Under the pieces are notes generated by a model that was not told where the DNA came from, did no database searches, and saw only the letters and a list, made by a program, of their open reading frames with translations. DNA of 64,000 nt. Source: Beroe forskalii (taxonomy: Eukaryota > Ctenophora > Nuda > Beroida > Beroidae). A program made the position numbers and the translations under genes. This document shows positions 10,070-19,480 of this stretch, piece by piece; position 1 is the stretch's first letter; every line of letters starts with the position of its first letter. The DNA lies in contig WFMF01000077.1 of assembly GCA_011033025.1 (NCBI GenBank), positions 1 to 64,000 on the forward strand, written 5' to 3'.

Positions 10070-12449
10070 CAGTTACAGTTACTGCGTGTAAGGTTAAAGT
10101 TCCCTCCCTCAGTTACAGTTACTGCGTGTAAGGTTAAAGTTCCCTCCCTCAGTTACAGTAACTGCGTGTAAGGTTAAAGTTCCCTCCCTCAATTACAGTT
10201 ACTGCGTGTAAGGTTAAAGTTCCCTCCTCAGTTACAGTTACTGCGTGTGGGTTAAAGTTCTCTCCCTCAGTTACAGTTACTGCGTGTAAGGTTAAAGTTC
10301 CCTCCCTCAGTTACAGTTACTGCGTGTAAGGTTAAAAGTTACAGTTACTGCGTGTAAGGTTAAAGTCCCCTCCCTCAGTTACAGTTACTGCGTGTAAGGT
10401 TAAAGTTCCCTCCTCAGTTACAGTTACTGCGTGTGGGTTAAAGTTTCATCCTCAGTTACACTTACTGCGTGTAAGGTTAAAGTTCCCTCCTCAGTTACAG
10501 TTACTGCGTGTAAGGTTAAAGTTCCTCCTGAAAGTTCCCTCCCTCAGTTACAGTTACTGCGTGTAAGGTCAAACTTAAAGTTCCCTCCTCAGTTACAGTT
10601 ACTGCGTGTAAGGTTAAAGTTCCCTCCCTCAGTTACAGTTACTGCGTGTTAAAGTTCCCTCCTCAGTTACAGTTACTGCGTGTAAGGTTAAAGTTCCCTC
10701 CTCAGTTACAGTTACTGCGTGTAAGGTTAAAGTTCCCTCCTCAGTTACAGTTACTGCGTGTAAGGTTAAAGTTCCTCCCTCAGCTACAGTTACTGCGTGT
10801 AAGGTTAAAGTTCCCTCCTCAGTTACAGTTACTGCGTGTAAGGTTGAAGTTCCCTCCCTCAGCTACAGTTACTGCGTGTAAGGTTAAAGTTCCCTCCCTC
10901 AGTTACAGTTACTGCGTGTAAGGTTAAAGTACCCTCCCTCAGTTACAGTTACTGCGTGTAAGGTTAAAGTTCCTCCCTCAGTTACAGTTACTGCGTGTAG
11001 GTTAAAGTTCCCTCCTCAGTTACAGTTACTGCGTGTAAGGTTAAAGTTCCCTCCTCCAGTTACAGTTACTGCGTGTAAGGTTAAAGTTCCCTCCCTCAGT
11101 TACAGTTACTGCGTGTAAGGTTAAAGTTCCCTCCCTCAGTTACAGTTACTGCGTGTAAGGTTAAAGTTCCCTCCCTCAGTTACAGTTACTGCGTGTAAGG
11201 TTAAAGTTCCCTCCCTCAGTTACAGTTACTGCGTGTAAGGTTAAAGTTCCCTCCCTCAGTTACAGTTACTGCGTGTAAGGTTAAAGTTCCCTCCCTCAGT
11301 TACAGTTACTGCGTGTAAGGTTAAAGTTCCCTCCCTCAGTTACAGTTACTGCGTGTAAGGTTAAAGTTCCCTCCCTCAGTTACAGTTACTGCGTGTAAGG
11401 TTAAAGTTCCTCCTCAGTTACAGTTACTGCGTGTAAGGTTAAAGTTCCCTCCTCAGTAACAGTTACTGCGTGTAAGGTTAAAGTTCCCTCCTCAGTCAGT
11501 TTAAAGCAGTTACTGCGTGTAGGTTGCAAGTTCCCCTCCTCAGTTACAGTTACTGCGTGTAAGGTTAAAGTTCCCTCCCTCAGTTACAGTTACTGCGTGT
11601 AAGGTTAAAGTTCCCTCCCTCAGTTACAGTTACTGTAAGGTTAAGTTCCTCCTCAGTTACAGTTACTGCGTGTAAGGTTAAAGTTCCCTCCCTCAGCTAC
11701 AGTTACTGCGTGTAAGTTAAGTTCCCTCCCTCAGTTACAGTTACTGCGTGTGGGTTAAAGTTCCCTCCCTCAGTTACAGTTACTGCGTGTAAGGTTAAAG
11801 TTCCCTCCTCAGTTACAGTTACTGCGTGTAAGGTTAAAGTTCCTCCCTCAGTTACAGTTACTGCGTGTAAGGTTAAAGTTCCCTCCTCAGTTACAGTTGC
11901 GTGTAAGGTTAAAGTTCCCTCCCTCAGTTACAGTTACTGCGTGTAAGGTTAAAGTTCCCTCCCTCAGTTAAGTAACTGCGTGTAAGGTTAAAGTTCCCTC
12001 CTCAGTTACAGTTACTGCGTGTAAGGTTAAAGTTCCCTCCCTCAGTTACAGTTACTGCGTGTGGGTTAAAGTTCCCTCCCTCAGTTACAGTTACTGCGTG
12101 TGTAAGGTTAAAGTTCCCTCCCTCAGTTACAGTTACTGCGTGTAAGGTTAAAGTTCCCTCCTCAGTTACAGTTACTGCGTGTAAGGTTAAAGTCCCTCCC
12201 TCAGTAACAGTTACTGCGTAACAGTTACTGTTAAAGTTCCCTCCCTCAGTTACAGTTACTGCGTGTAAGGTTAAAGTTCCCTCCCTCAGTTACAGTAACT
12301 GCGTGTAAGGTTAAAGTTCCCTCCCTCAGTTACAGTTACTGCGTGTAAGGTTAAAGTTCCCTCCCTCAGTTACAGTTACTGCGTGTAAGGTTAAAGTTCC
12401 CTCCCTCAGCTACAGTTACTGCGTGTAAGGTTAAAGTTCCCTCCCTCAG
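10070..12449 (+). repeat. ~40-nt minisatellite made of the Ig exon's 3' splice junction
   Basis: About 60 units, 36-41 nt each. A unit reads CCCTCCCTCAG, then TTACAGTTACTGCGT, then GTAAGGTTAAAGTT. The real exon that follows begins CCCTCCCTCAG|TTACAGTTGCTGCGTG, so each unit copies the acceptor plus about 22 exon bases. The exon reading frame (LQLLRVR) also appears as the repeat translation. Many units lose one base in the CCCT or GTAAGG part, partly perhaps from sequencing error. Confidence 0.95.
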
Positions 12450-12575
12450 TTACAGTTGCTGCGTGTAAGGGAGAAGGATGGAGGTCTGTACACGTGTCTG
12501 GTGAAGCATAGCACTGGTAACGGGAGGAAGAGCGCCTCGTGCAGTGTTCTGCTGGATGTCCAGCACGCAGAGTAG
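12450..12575 (+). CDS. Terminal exon: C-terminal half of the Ig domain
   Basis: Acceptor CCCTCCCTCAG ends at 12449; TAG stop at 12573-12575. Joined in phase 0 to the exon at 8262, the protein continues LQLLRVREKDGGLYTCLV, containing the Ig hallmark D-x-G-x-Y-x-C, followed by SCSVLLDV, a typical G-strand, and then QHAE. The Ig domain therefore closes the protein. The exon itself contains GTAAGG 15 bases after its start, a potential internal donor shared with every unit of the upstream array. The gene is convergent with the beta-galactosidase gene that ends at 13009. Confidence 0.85.
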   Translation, partial: LQLLRVREKDGGLYTCLVKHSTGNGRKSASCSVLLDVQHAE

Positions 12576-13008
12576 CAGGGAGAACAGCGCAGCAGGCAGA
12601 GTAGCAGGGAGAAAGGAGCAGCACTGGTAACGGAGCTGAAGAAGCGAGTTTTGTCCGCAGGGCATGTCCAGCAGGCAGCAGAAGAAGGAGAACAGCTCAG
12701 CAGTTTTGTCCGCAGGGCACGGCAACGTTTAAAATGGCATACGAAGAAGTAGCTCACAGCTGGTTTTTAAGATCGAACAGCAGTTTATGGAATAGAACGA
12801 GGACATGCATTTAGTGATTGTATTGGTAGATCAATTATCAAGTAGGATCACATCTTTGACTTGCAATAAAAACCTTGCTGTACTTGGTATTCCATTCAGA
12901 AGTTTATCAAGTGCCCAAGAGTCGCCTTTAGAAAATGTTAAATTTACTTACAATAAGTCATGAAATAGTTATCTTGATTTCTTCACTCAGCATGACTTTC
13001 TTGATCCT
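12576..13008. other. Convergent 3' ends of the Ig and GLB1 genes
   Basis: About 430 bases separate two stop codons facing each other. The first 150 bases are locally duplicated: GCAGAGTAGCAGGGAGAA twice (about 12568 and 12598), AGCACTGGTAACGG copied from the exon (12508) to 12620, and TTTTGTCCGCAGGGCA twice (12650, 12703). Confidence 0.7.
12865..12870 (+). promoter_or_regulatory. Polyadenylation signal of the Ig gene
   Basis: AATAAA 290 bases after the TAG stop of the terminal Ig exon, in an otherwise open spacer. Placement fits; no cleavage site can be proven. Confidence 0.5.
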
Positions 13009-13119
13009 TCACAGTTGCGAAGGATCAATCGGTCCCCGCAAGTTGTGAGCTTCTGTCAAAGTCACATGATCTGACGCTTGTTCAAACTCAATCATTTGTA
13101 CCGAAATCGTAGAGTTGTT
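13009..13119 (-). CDS. GLB1-like: GLB1-like beta-galactosidase, last exon
   Basis: Minus strand: acceptor GGTTTTTTCAG, then 37 codons in phase 0 ending with TGA at 13009-13011. The product starts NNSTISVQMIEFEQAS, matching the C-terminal beta-strand region of lysosomal beta-galactosidases (pattern NTIxVLELE), and ends PIDPSQL. Frame and phase match the preceding exon at 13260. The last jelly-roll domain of GH35 enzymes ends here; there is no long C-terminal tail as in the mammalian enzyme. Confidence 0.8.
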   Translation of the reverse strand, partial: NNSTISVQMIEFEQASDHVTLTEAHNLRGPIDPSQL

Positions 13120-13259
13120 CTGAAAAAACCTCGTATCAGACATCAGTGTGCTTTCTATATTCTGTAGACGAATTCTGCGTTCTGCGAGTATAAATCTATA
13201 AGTTACCAAATTTCAAATTTCAATCGAACTTTAGAATTTTGCAGTGAAAGATAAGATAC

Positions 13260-13420
13260 CTGAGCACAGAATGGCCCCGGTGCATAAAGAGTAAGTTGAG
13301 GTCCTGCTAGGGGCCAATGGCGTCCTAAGTTGACACCCTGAAAGAAGGTGACACCTTTCCCCCAGCCGGTGGTGTCAAGGAAGGTGTCAGAGGCGGAGTC
13401 ACATGAACTCAGTATCTCCC
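13260..13420 (-). CDS. GLB1-like: GLB1-like beta-galactosidase, jelly-roll exon (GWxKG...NLGRxWP)
   Basis: Acceptor GTTCTGCAG, donor GCTCAG|GTATCT. Encodes [17 protein letters not shown] and then [20 protein letters not shown]. This is the most diagnostic C-terminal motif of GH35 beta-galactosidases (human: PGWTKG..INGFNLGRYWP.RGPQLTL). Phases join exactly to both neighbouring exons. Confidence 0.92.
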
Positions 13421-13565
13421 CTGCAGAACATATTACGTGTTAACATATCAGAGCAGCCAATAATCTGTGAGAGAAGTGGGAATTTATCAGTCTGCTGTAT
13501 CTCACACAAAATAACTAAACAGACCTATCAGAATTCTCCAAATCATCCTATTTATAATAGTGCAC

Positions 13566-13760
13566 CTGAGTATATTGAACCCGGAACGAATGAAGTGTCG
13601 TCACGATTCTGATGGTTAGCAGCGGGGATGTTCTTAAGACAGTCCATTGAGCCGAGCGGTAAAAGGATCAGCTCCCATCGGAGGAGTGGTTCGGAGTTGA
13701 AGAGGACCGGTTGGGTGATCCCCTTCATGTAGTTCCGGATATCAGTCATGTGCACGTGAC
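13566..13760 (-). CDS. GLB1-like: GLB1-like beta-galactosidase, exon
   Basis: Acceptor ATGCCCACAG, donor ACTCAG|GTGCAC. The 65 codons include DIRNYMKGITQPVLFN and LRWELILLPL, aligning with the human DFKGL...LTDWTIFPL region, and end FVPGSIYSG, which continues into the next exon. Phase 1 in, phase 1 out, consistent with neighbours. Confidence 0.85.
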
Positions 13761-14441
13761 CTGTGGGCATGGTGGAGATCCAAGGCTGTAATGAGGAGCA
13801 GGTTCAAGCATAATGTGGATTCCGAGGTTCTGTATCGGAATAAATGTACAAACCATGATAATAAAATTAATAGTTTAAATATGCCAGAAGACGCATTTAG
13901 TACAATATTAGGTACATTTGCTCAATGCCCACAAGCATGTCTCAAGAATGCACCAACTATATGCCCTGAGCCCCAACTATGTCTAAATTACTCAGCCTTA
14001 AGTATGCCCGATTGCCCGGACTTCTGGCCCAACTATGCCCAGACTGGCGACTTTAAAGCGCAACCAATCTTCGACTTTGGACCAAGTCGCCCAATGCACT
14101 GACCTGTGTTGATGTGACCGTCGCTAACAACTATGATATCCAACTTGCCACCAGCCCAGCTGAAACGTTTTATTTAGGTTTCATACTTTCACAGCTCCTA
14201 CGTTACTTGCAATGGAGCGGCCAGAAGAATTAATTTGAAATTTTAAGAGGGTGAATAAATGTTTATTATTTCATTCATAAAGTGGTATACGATCAGTTTT
14301 CTTGCCAACCCGTATTCAAAATAAACCTAGGATGCTAGACTTGGGATCATAACAGCAATGATCATAATTGATCCAGGCAATATCCAGATTACGGGATAAT
14401 GGGATTAACCATACAAAGATTCAATTTCTCATCCCATACAC
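13761..14441 (-). other. GLB1-like intron
   Basis: An intron of 681 bases by the exon model. It holds no clear repeat array. A Cys/Pro/Asn-rich open stretch on the plus strand (13860-14100) looks like chance. Confidence 0.6.
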
Positions 14442-14616
14442 TATACAACAGCAGCGTTGTGGATGCACCGAACCTTATGGTAGTGTTGGAGGAGCTGCCC
14501 TTGACTGTCGCCAGCCACTTTCCGTTCCTCAACACGTACGCTCTGTCGCGCACTTTACCGAGGGTCAAAGTGCCCGGGGATTTCACCTCCCTGCTGTACA
14601 CTACTACACCGTTAGT
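14442..14616 (-). CDS. GLB1-like: GLB1-like beta-galactosidase, exon
   Basis: Acceptor CTTTTTTCAG ends just above 14616. The product reads TNGVVVYSREVKSPG and then KVRDRAYVLRNGKWLATV, matching YGFVLYRTTL...VHDRAYVxVDG of human beta-galactosidase. The donor is the least certain of the gene: TATA|GTGTATGG at 14441/14442 was chosen because it gives the phase 1 required by the next exon. The open frame continues past it to about 14389. Confidence 0.82.
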
Positions 14617-14758
14617 CTGAAAAAAGTCGGGGGTCAACAGAACGAATAGTTATTAACTCGGTCTCAAAACTTGGGTCAAACTATTGCAACGATCGAGCAA
14701 GGCATATAAGCAGAAACTCAGAAAACTTAGGAGACGACTAACAGTTAGATTTGTAAAC

Positions 14759-14921
14759 CTGGTGATTTTCTTCAAAGGAGAGCGGCTCTTCATTACGTGT
14801 CCTCTTCCCACATTGCTTCACGAAACTGCTGTTCATGATGTTTCCAACCAGCTTCATTGGTACCCGTCCGTAGGACTTCTTCGTGGTGTTCCCCGGCACA
14901 TCAAACACTGGACCAAACTTT
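14759..14921 (-). CDS. GLB1-like: GLB1-like beta-galactosidase, exon
   Basis: Acceptor TATCACTCAG, donor TCACCAG|GTTTAC. Encodes KFGPVFDVPGNTTKKSYGRV and, near its end, EEPLSFEENHQ, corresponding to the KFAYGKV...PLTFxQ segment that follows the catalytic barrel in animal GLB1. Enters in phase 2, leaves in phase 0. Confidence 0.85.
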
Positions 14922-15129
14922 CTGAGTGATATACTAAATGAGAAGTCCTTGAACAATACACCCATACTCCAATACGATGAGAAACCATGGAAGTGTTAGG
15001 AAAGATCATCAATCATTTATGGAAGTTATCTGCATGTATAAATTATTCGATAATCGTTTTTGATATTGGAATCTTGGTCACTGTAACAGTGATTTAGGCC
15101 ACGTCCCTGTAAATTTGACACTCACTGAC

Positions 15130-15264
15130 CTGTTGACCTCCCTGATGTCCCAGTACTTCATGGTCGTGTCCCCGGCTTCACTAAGGGGGGCATCGTAATC
15201 ATAGCTGGTGGTGTGAGGTACGAAGACGGATGCAGCTACGTCACCTTTAGCTCCACTCGTGAAC
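15130..15264 (-). CDS. GLB1-like: GLB1-like beta-galactosidase, exon with [13 protein letters not shown]
   Basis: Acceptor CTCATGGTAG, donor GTCAACAG|GTCAGTGAG. Contains [20 protein letters not shown], essentially identical to the invariant GH35 motif [15 protein letters not shown] at the end of the TIM barrel. Phase 2 in and out. Confidence 0.95.
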
Positions 15265-15549
15265 CTACCATGAGATAATCGTGATAAGATCACTCGTGAT
15301 CACCAGACCCCTGATTCTTCATTTACTTGATTTTTTAATCAATTTCTCGCTATTTAATCAAAATTCTGTTGTGTGACCTATGCAGAGCCCAAAATAAGCA
15401 TCGAATGACGATCGTATTAGTCGTCTTGAACTAAGCCAATAATGCTTCAATGTTCCTAGCGACGACTTCTATTCGGAATCACTTCACTGTTCATGTTTCC
15501 CCAATCTCTGAAATATCATAGAGTCTGTTGTCCTGAAGAAGGAACATAC

Positions 15550-15622
15550 CCGAAGTTTGATCCTCCATGAAACATGTACATGCTGACGCTTGCACCGTAT
15601 GTCAACATCTTATCGAGAGTAT
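15550..15622 (-). CDS. GLB1-like: GLB1-like beta-galactosidase, exon with YGASVSMYMFHGGSNFG
   Basis: Acceptor CACCATTTCAG, donor ACTTCGG|GTATGT; 73 nt. Encodes DTLDKMLTYGASVSMYMFHG followed by GSNFG, the GH35 barrel strand (human ARGASVNLYMFIGGTNF). The acceptor and the first ~20 exon bases are tandemly copied upstream. Confidence 0.93.
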
Positions 15623-15770
15623 CTGAAATGGTGGTTCTTGGTGGTATGAATTAAGATGTCAACATCTTATCCAAAGTATCTGAAATGGTGGTTCTTGGTG
15701 GTATGAATTAAGATGTCAACATCTTATCCAAAGTATCTGAAATGGTGGTCCTTGGTGGTATGATTTATTA
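15601..15770 (-). repeat. Three-copy 57-nt duplication across a GLB1 intron/exon junction
   Basis: On plus, GTCAACATCTTATC..AAGTATCTGAAATGGTGG recurs at about 15600, 15657 and 15714. The first copy spans the real acceptor (CTGAAA at 15623) and the exon's first bases. The other two are intronic pseudo-junctions with an intact CACCATTTCAG acceptor. Differences are few, so this is recent. Confidence 0.92.
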
Positions 15771-16046
15771 ATTTAGATGAGATGGGTAGCTTGCAAGCAA
15801 TTTTACAAACACCTGAAATTCTACAAATCTCAATTATTTTCTACCCACCATAATTTCTGCGATTACTGTTTTTAAGCAAAATCACTCAACTTCGTTCTAT
15901 AGCTAAATATAGGTATTTATGATTCCAACTTTTTACACTAAACAATGTCCCAGTGTCCCACTGCAATACTTTGCCACCAATTAGGCGAGCATGTGAGGCC
16001 GATGTTGTGTAATCTGTGAATTATCAATCGTCGCACAATGCCCCAC
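15771..16046 (-). other. GLB1-like intron remainder
   Basis: Ordinary AT-rich intron sequence between the 57-nt duplication and the donor GTCGCAG|GTGGGGC of the next exon. Nothing further seen. Confidence 0.5.
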
Positions 16047-16244
16047 CTGCGACTTTGGTGCGGGAGTGGGAAGGGAAGTGGGATCCCCAGTGGGACAGCC
16101 AGCCAGGGTAGAACTCTGTGTTGACGGGGGGCCCTCCGGCGTTATACTGAGCTTGCAGAGCGAAGTGAGCTGAGATATTACCCCCTCCGAAATCTACTGT
16201 GTTGTAAAGCTGGGGCAGGGTTCCACAGTCCATCATGTGCTTTC
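16047..16244 (-). CDS. GLB1-like: GLB1-like beta-galactosidase, exon with catalytic nucleophile
   Basis: Acceptor CCCCTCCCCAG, donor GTCGCAG|GTGGGG; 198 nt. Encodes CGTLPQLYNTVDFGGGN and GPPVNTEFYPGWLSHWG. The latter matches GH35 GPLxNSEFYTGWLDHWG, whose Glu is the catalytic nucleophile (E268 in human GLB1). Both the Glu and the surrounding residues are kept, so the enzyme looks functional at this site. Phases fit both the microexon upstream and the exon downstream. Confidence 0.95.
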
Positions 16245-16316
16245 CTGGGGAGGGGGGTAATGTTTAAAGCTGAGGAAGGGTTCCACATTCCATCATGTGC
16301 TTTCCTGGGGGGGTTA
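16206..16316 (-). repeat. Two-copy 60-nt duplication across another GLB1 intron/exon junction
   Basis: The plus-strand text AAAGCTG.GG..GGGTTCCACA followed by TCCATCATGTGCTTTCCTGG occurs at 16206 (real exon start and acceptor) and again at 16266 (intronic). The second copy keeps the acceptor and about 40 exon-derived bases but has changes that break the frame (GCTTTAAACA). Confidence 0.92.
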
Positions 16317-16427
16317 TGAAGTGACTATGGAGACATCAGAGGATGTTATGATGGGGAGTGCACATCATGAGGTATTTCTTATCTTTATTCGAGGAGTGGT
16401 CAATGCTCTGCTCCCTATTGATACCCT

Positions 16428-18412
16428 GATATCTGTAACCCTGATATCTGACACCCTGGTATCTGACACCCTGATGTCTGACACCCTGGTGTCTGACACC
16501 CTGGTGTCTGACACCCTGATATCTGACACCCTGATATCTGACACCCTGATGTCTGACACCCTGGTATCTGACACCCTGATGTCTGACACCCTGATATCTG
16601 ACACCCTGATATCTGACACCCTGATGTCTGACACCCTGATATCTGACACCCTGATATCTGACACCCTGATATCTGACACCCGGCCCTGATATCTGACACC
16701 CTGATATCTGACACTCTGATATCTGACACCCTGATATCTGACACCCGGCCCTGATATCTGACACCCTGATATCTGACGCCCTGATGTCTGACACCCTGAT
16801 ATCTGACACCCTGATATCTGAAACCCTGATATCTGAAACCCTGATATCTGACACCCTGATATCTGACACCCTGATATCTGACAGCCTGATATCTGACACC
16901 CTGATATCTGACAGCCTGATATCTGACACCCTGATGTCTGACACCCTGATGTCTGACACCCTGATATCTGACACCCTGATATCTGACAGCCTGATATCTG
17001 ACACCCTGATATCTGAAACCCTGATATCTGATACTCTGATATCTGAAACCCTGATATCTGAAACCCTGATATCTGATACCCTGATATCTGACAGCCTGAT
17101 ATCTGACACCCTGATATCTGAAACCCTGGTATCTGACACCCTGATATCTGACACCCTGATATCTGACAGCCTGTTATCTGACACCCTGACATCTGACACC
17201 CTGATGTCTGACACCCTGATGTCTGACACCCTGGTATCTGACACCCTGATATCTGACACCCTGATATCTGATACCCTGATATCTGACACCCTGATGTCTG
17301 ACACCCTGATATCTGAAACCCTGATATCTGAAACCCTGGTATCTGACACCCTGATATGTGACACCCTGATGTCTGACACCCTGATATCCGAAACCCTGAT
17401 ATCTGACACCCTGATATCTGAAACCCTGATATCTGACACCCTGATGTCTGACACCCTGATATCTGACACCCTGTTATCTGACACCCTGATATCTGACACC
17501 CCACATCTGACACCCTGATATTTGACACCCTGATGTCTGACACCTTGATATCTGACACCCTGATATCTGACACCCTGATATCTGAAACCCTGATATCTGA
17601 AACCCTGATATCTGACACCCTGATATCTGACACCCTGATATCTGACAGCCTGATATCTGACACCCTGATATCTGACAGCCTGATATCTGACACCCTGATG
17701 TCTGACACCCTGATGTCTGACACCCTGATATCTGACAGCCTGATATCTGACAGCCTGATATCTGACACCCTGATATCTCAAACCCTGATATCTGATACTC
17801 TGATATCTGAAACCCTGATATCTGAAACCCTGATATCTGATACCCTGATATCTGACAGCCTGATATCTGACAGCCTGATATCTGACACCCTGGTATCTGA
17901 CACCCTGATATCTGACACCCTGATATATGACAGCCTGTTATCTGACACCCTGACATCTGACACCCTGATGTCTGACACCCTGGTATCTGACACCCTGATA
18001 TCTGACACCCTGATATCTGATACCCTGATATCTGACACCCTGATGTCTGACACCCTGATATCTGAAACCCTGATATCTGAAACCCTGGTATCTGACACCC
18101 TGATATCTGATACCCTGATATGTGACACCCTGATGTCTGACACCCTGATATCCGAAACCCTGATATCTGACACCCTGATATCTGAAACCCTGATATCTGA
18201 CACCCTGATATCTGACACCCTGATGTCTGACACTCTGATATCTGACACCCTGATATCTGACACCCTGATATCTGACACCCTGGTATCTGACACCCTGATA
18301 TTTGACACCCTGATGTCTGACACCTTGATATCTGACACCCTGATATCTGAAACCCTGATATCTGACACCCTGATATCTGACACCCTGATATCTGACACCC
18401 TGATATCTGAGA
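16428..18412 (-). repeat. 15-nt minisatellite with higher-order duplication inside the GLB1 gene
   Basis: About 130 units of CCTGATATCTGACAC (plus strand). Because the unit is five codons and stop-free, open frames run through most of it on both strands; these are not genes. The segments about 16795-17515 and 17530-18320 show the same ordered series of variant units (GAAACC, GACAGC, GATGTC, GGTATC types), so the array includes a ~740-bp higher-order duplication. It occupies the place where an exon of about 40 codons is expected. Confidence 0.93.
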
Positions 18413-18492
18413 CTAACCTTCCGTCCAACCTAAAAACCCCAGGGTACTTTTAGAAGGCAGTGAGTTGGGTGATAGTCCCCAAAAGGCCTTAC

Positions 18493-18511
18493 TGCCGTAC
18501 TCATTCTCAAC
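18493..18511 (-). CDS. GLB1-like: GLB1-like 19-nt microexon carrying the catalytic acid/base Glu
   Basis: Between acceptor ACAATGTCAG and donor GTAAGG, the 19 bases encode VENEYG plus one base. VENEYGS is the GH35 motif containing the acid/base Glu (E188 in human GLB1). The phase (0 in, 1 out) follows the upstream exon, which ends ..NGGPVIGFQ, exactly as human ..VITVQVENEYG. Either a true microexon, or the start of a longer exon whose remainder was lost; the frame beyond GTAAGG shows no homology. Confidence 0.8.
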
Positions 18512-18692
18512 CTGACATTGTCAGGGGTAATTATTCTCCTCGAGAACTTTCGTCTCTTCAAATTAAACAAAAACAAAACAAAAAAACCTCCTTAATCTAA
18601 AGTTTAAATTGGTGGATGAATGTTAAACAAGTTGTCAGTTTGCTATGACGTAACCACTGAGACAAATTAATAAATTGTTTTGTAGCACCAAC

Positions 18693-18801
18693 CTGGAAGC
18701 CTATGACTGGTCCACCGTTTTGGTAGAGATACGGGATAAGGAGGGGAAGGAGTCTGGAGTACCAGGACAAGACATTCTTCAGATAAACCTCTTCAGAAGT
18801 C
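18693..18801 (-). CDS. GLB1-like: GLB1-like beta-galactosidase, exon (LYQNGGPVI)
   Basis: Acceptor CTAGTTTCAG, donor TTCCAG|GTTGGT; 109 nt. Encodes TSEEVYLKNVLSWYSRLLPL and YLYQNGGPVIGFQ, matching human GLB1 SSDPDYLAAVDKWLGVLLP..LLYQNGGPVITVQ. This is the most upstream exon found. The signal peptide and the first barrel strands (ISGSIHYSR, VPWNxHE, RPGPYICAEWE motifs) should lie at higher coordinates but were not found in this window. Confidence 0.92.
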
Positions 18802-19480
18802 CTGAAACTAGATACCCGGGACATTCAGTCACTTGATGGTAAGTTAGAGGCTGTTGTAAGGTTGTAAAGTTGTTGATTCGGTGTAAATAAAGCAGTAAAC
18901 GGGAGTACTTATGTAGTTATCAGCTTTAAAGATGGTATTGAAACTTGAAATATTTAACGTCAATGGGAACTAAACTCTTAAAATTGATTTATACCCTAAA
19001 ATGGACTTTTTGTTGGATTTGGATACCTTATTGTGGGACTCTCTATAATCAGGCTGACACCTTATTGTGGGACTCCCTATGACAACCCCCCCTTATTGTA
19101 GGACTACTAGAACCAAATAATGATGCATTTATACACAGAGTTTCCCTCAAGTTCTGGTACCTTATGATTGTGACTCTATTTTCCCCCCCCCGGTCCTTAT
19201 TGTATCTCTGACAACCCATGACAACCCCCAGGGACTCCCTAATACAACCCCCCCCCCCTTATTGTAGGACTCTATGACCCCCCGATACCTTATTGTAGGA
19301 CTCGATACCTTACATGACAACCCCCTCCCCCTGATACCTTATTGTAGGACTCTCTATGACAACCCCCCCACTGAATTGTACCTATGACCCCCGTCACCCA
19401 AGGACTCCCTATAAGGCTGACAACTGCCCCGGATACGTTATGGGACTCTCTATGACTTCAGATACCTTATTGTACTTTTC
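18802..19480. repeat. Intron/spacer with degenerate ACCTTATTGTAGGACTC repeats
   Basis: From about 19020, a loosely tandem unit ACCTTATTGTAGGACTCTCT followed by ATGACAACCCCCC recurs about ten times with many truncations. Fragments of the neighbouring 330-bp satellite are mixed in (AACCAAATAATGATGCATTT at 19112). It looks like a scrambled satellite boundary or a poorly resolved assembly join. Confidence 0.65.

Noticed and set aside
10070-12449. CRISPR-like regular repeat
   Set aside because: No distinct spacers, units contiguous, eukaryotic gene context.
16297-18453. Open frames of up to 481 codons on both strands (SDTLI, VSDIR, CQISG repeats)
   Set aside because: By-product of a stop-free 15-nt unit; lies inside the GLB1 gene.
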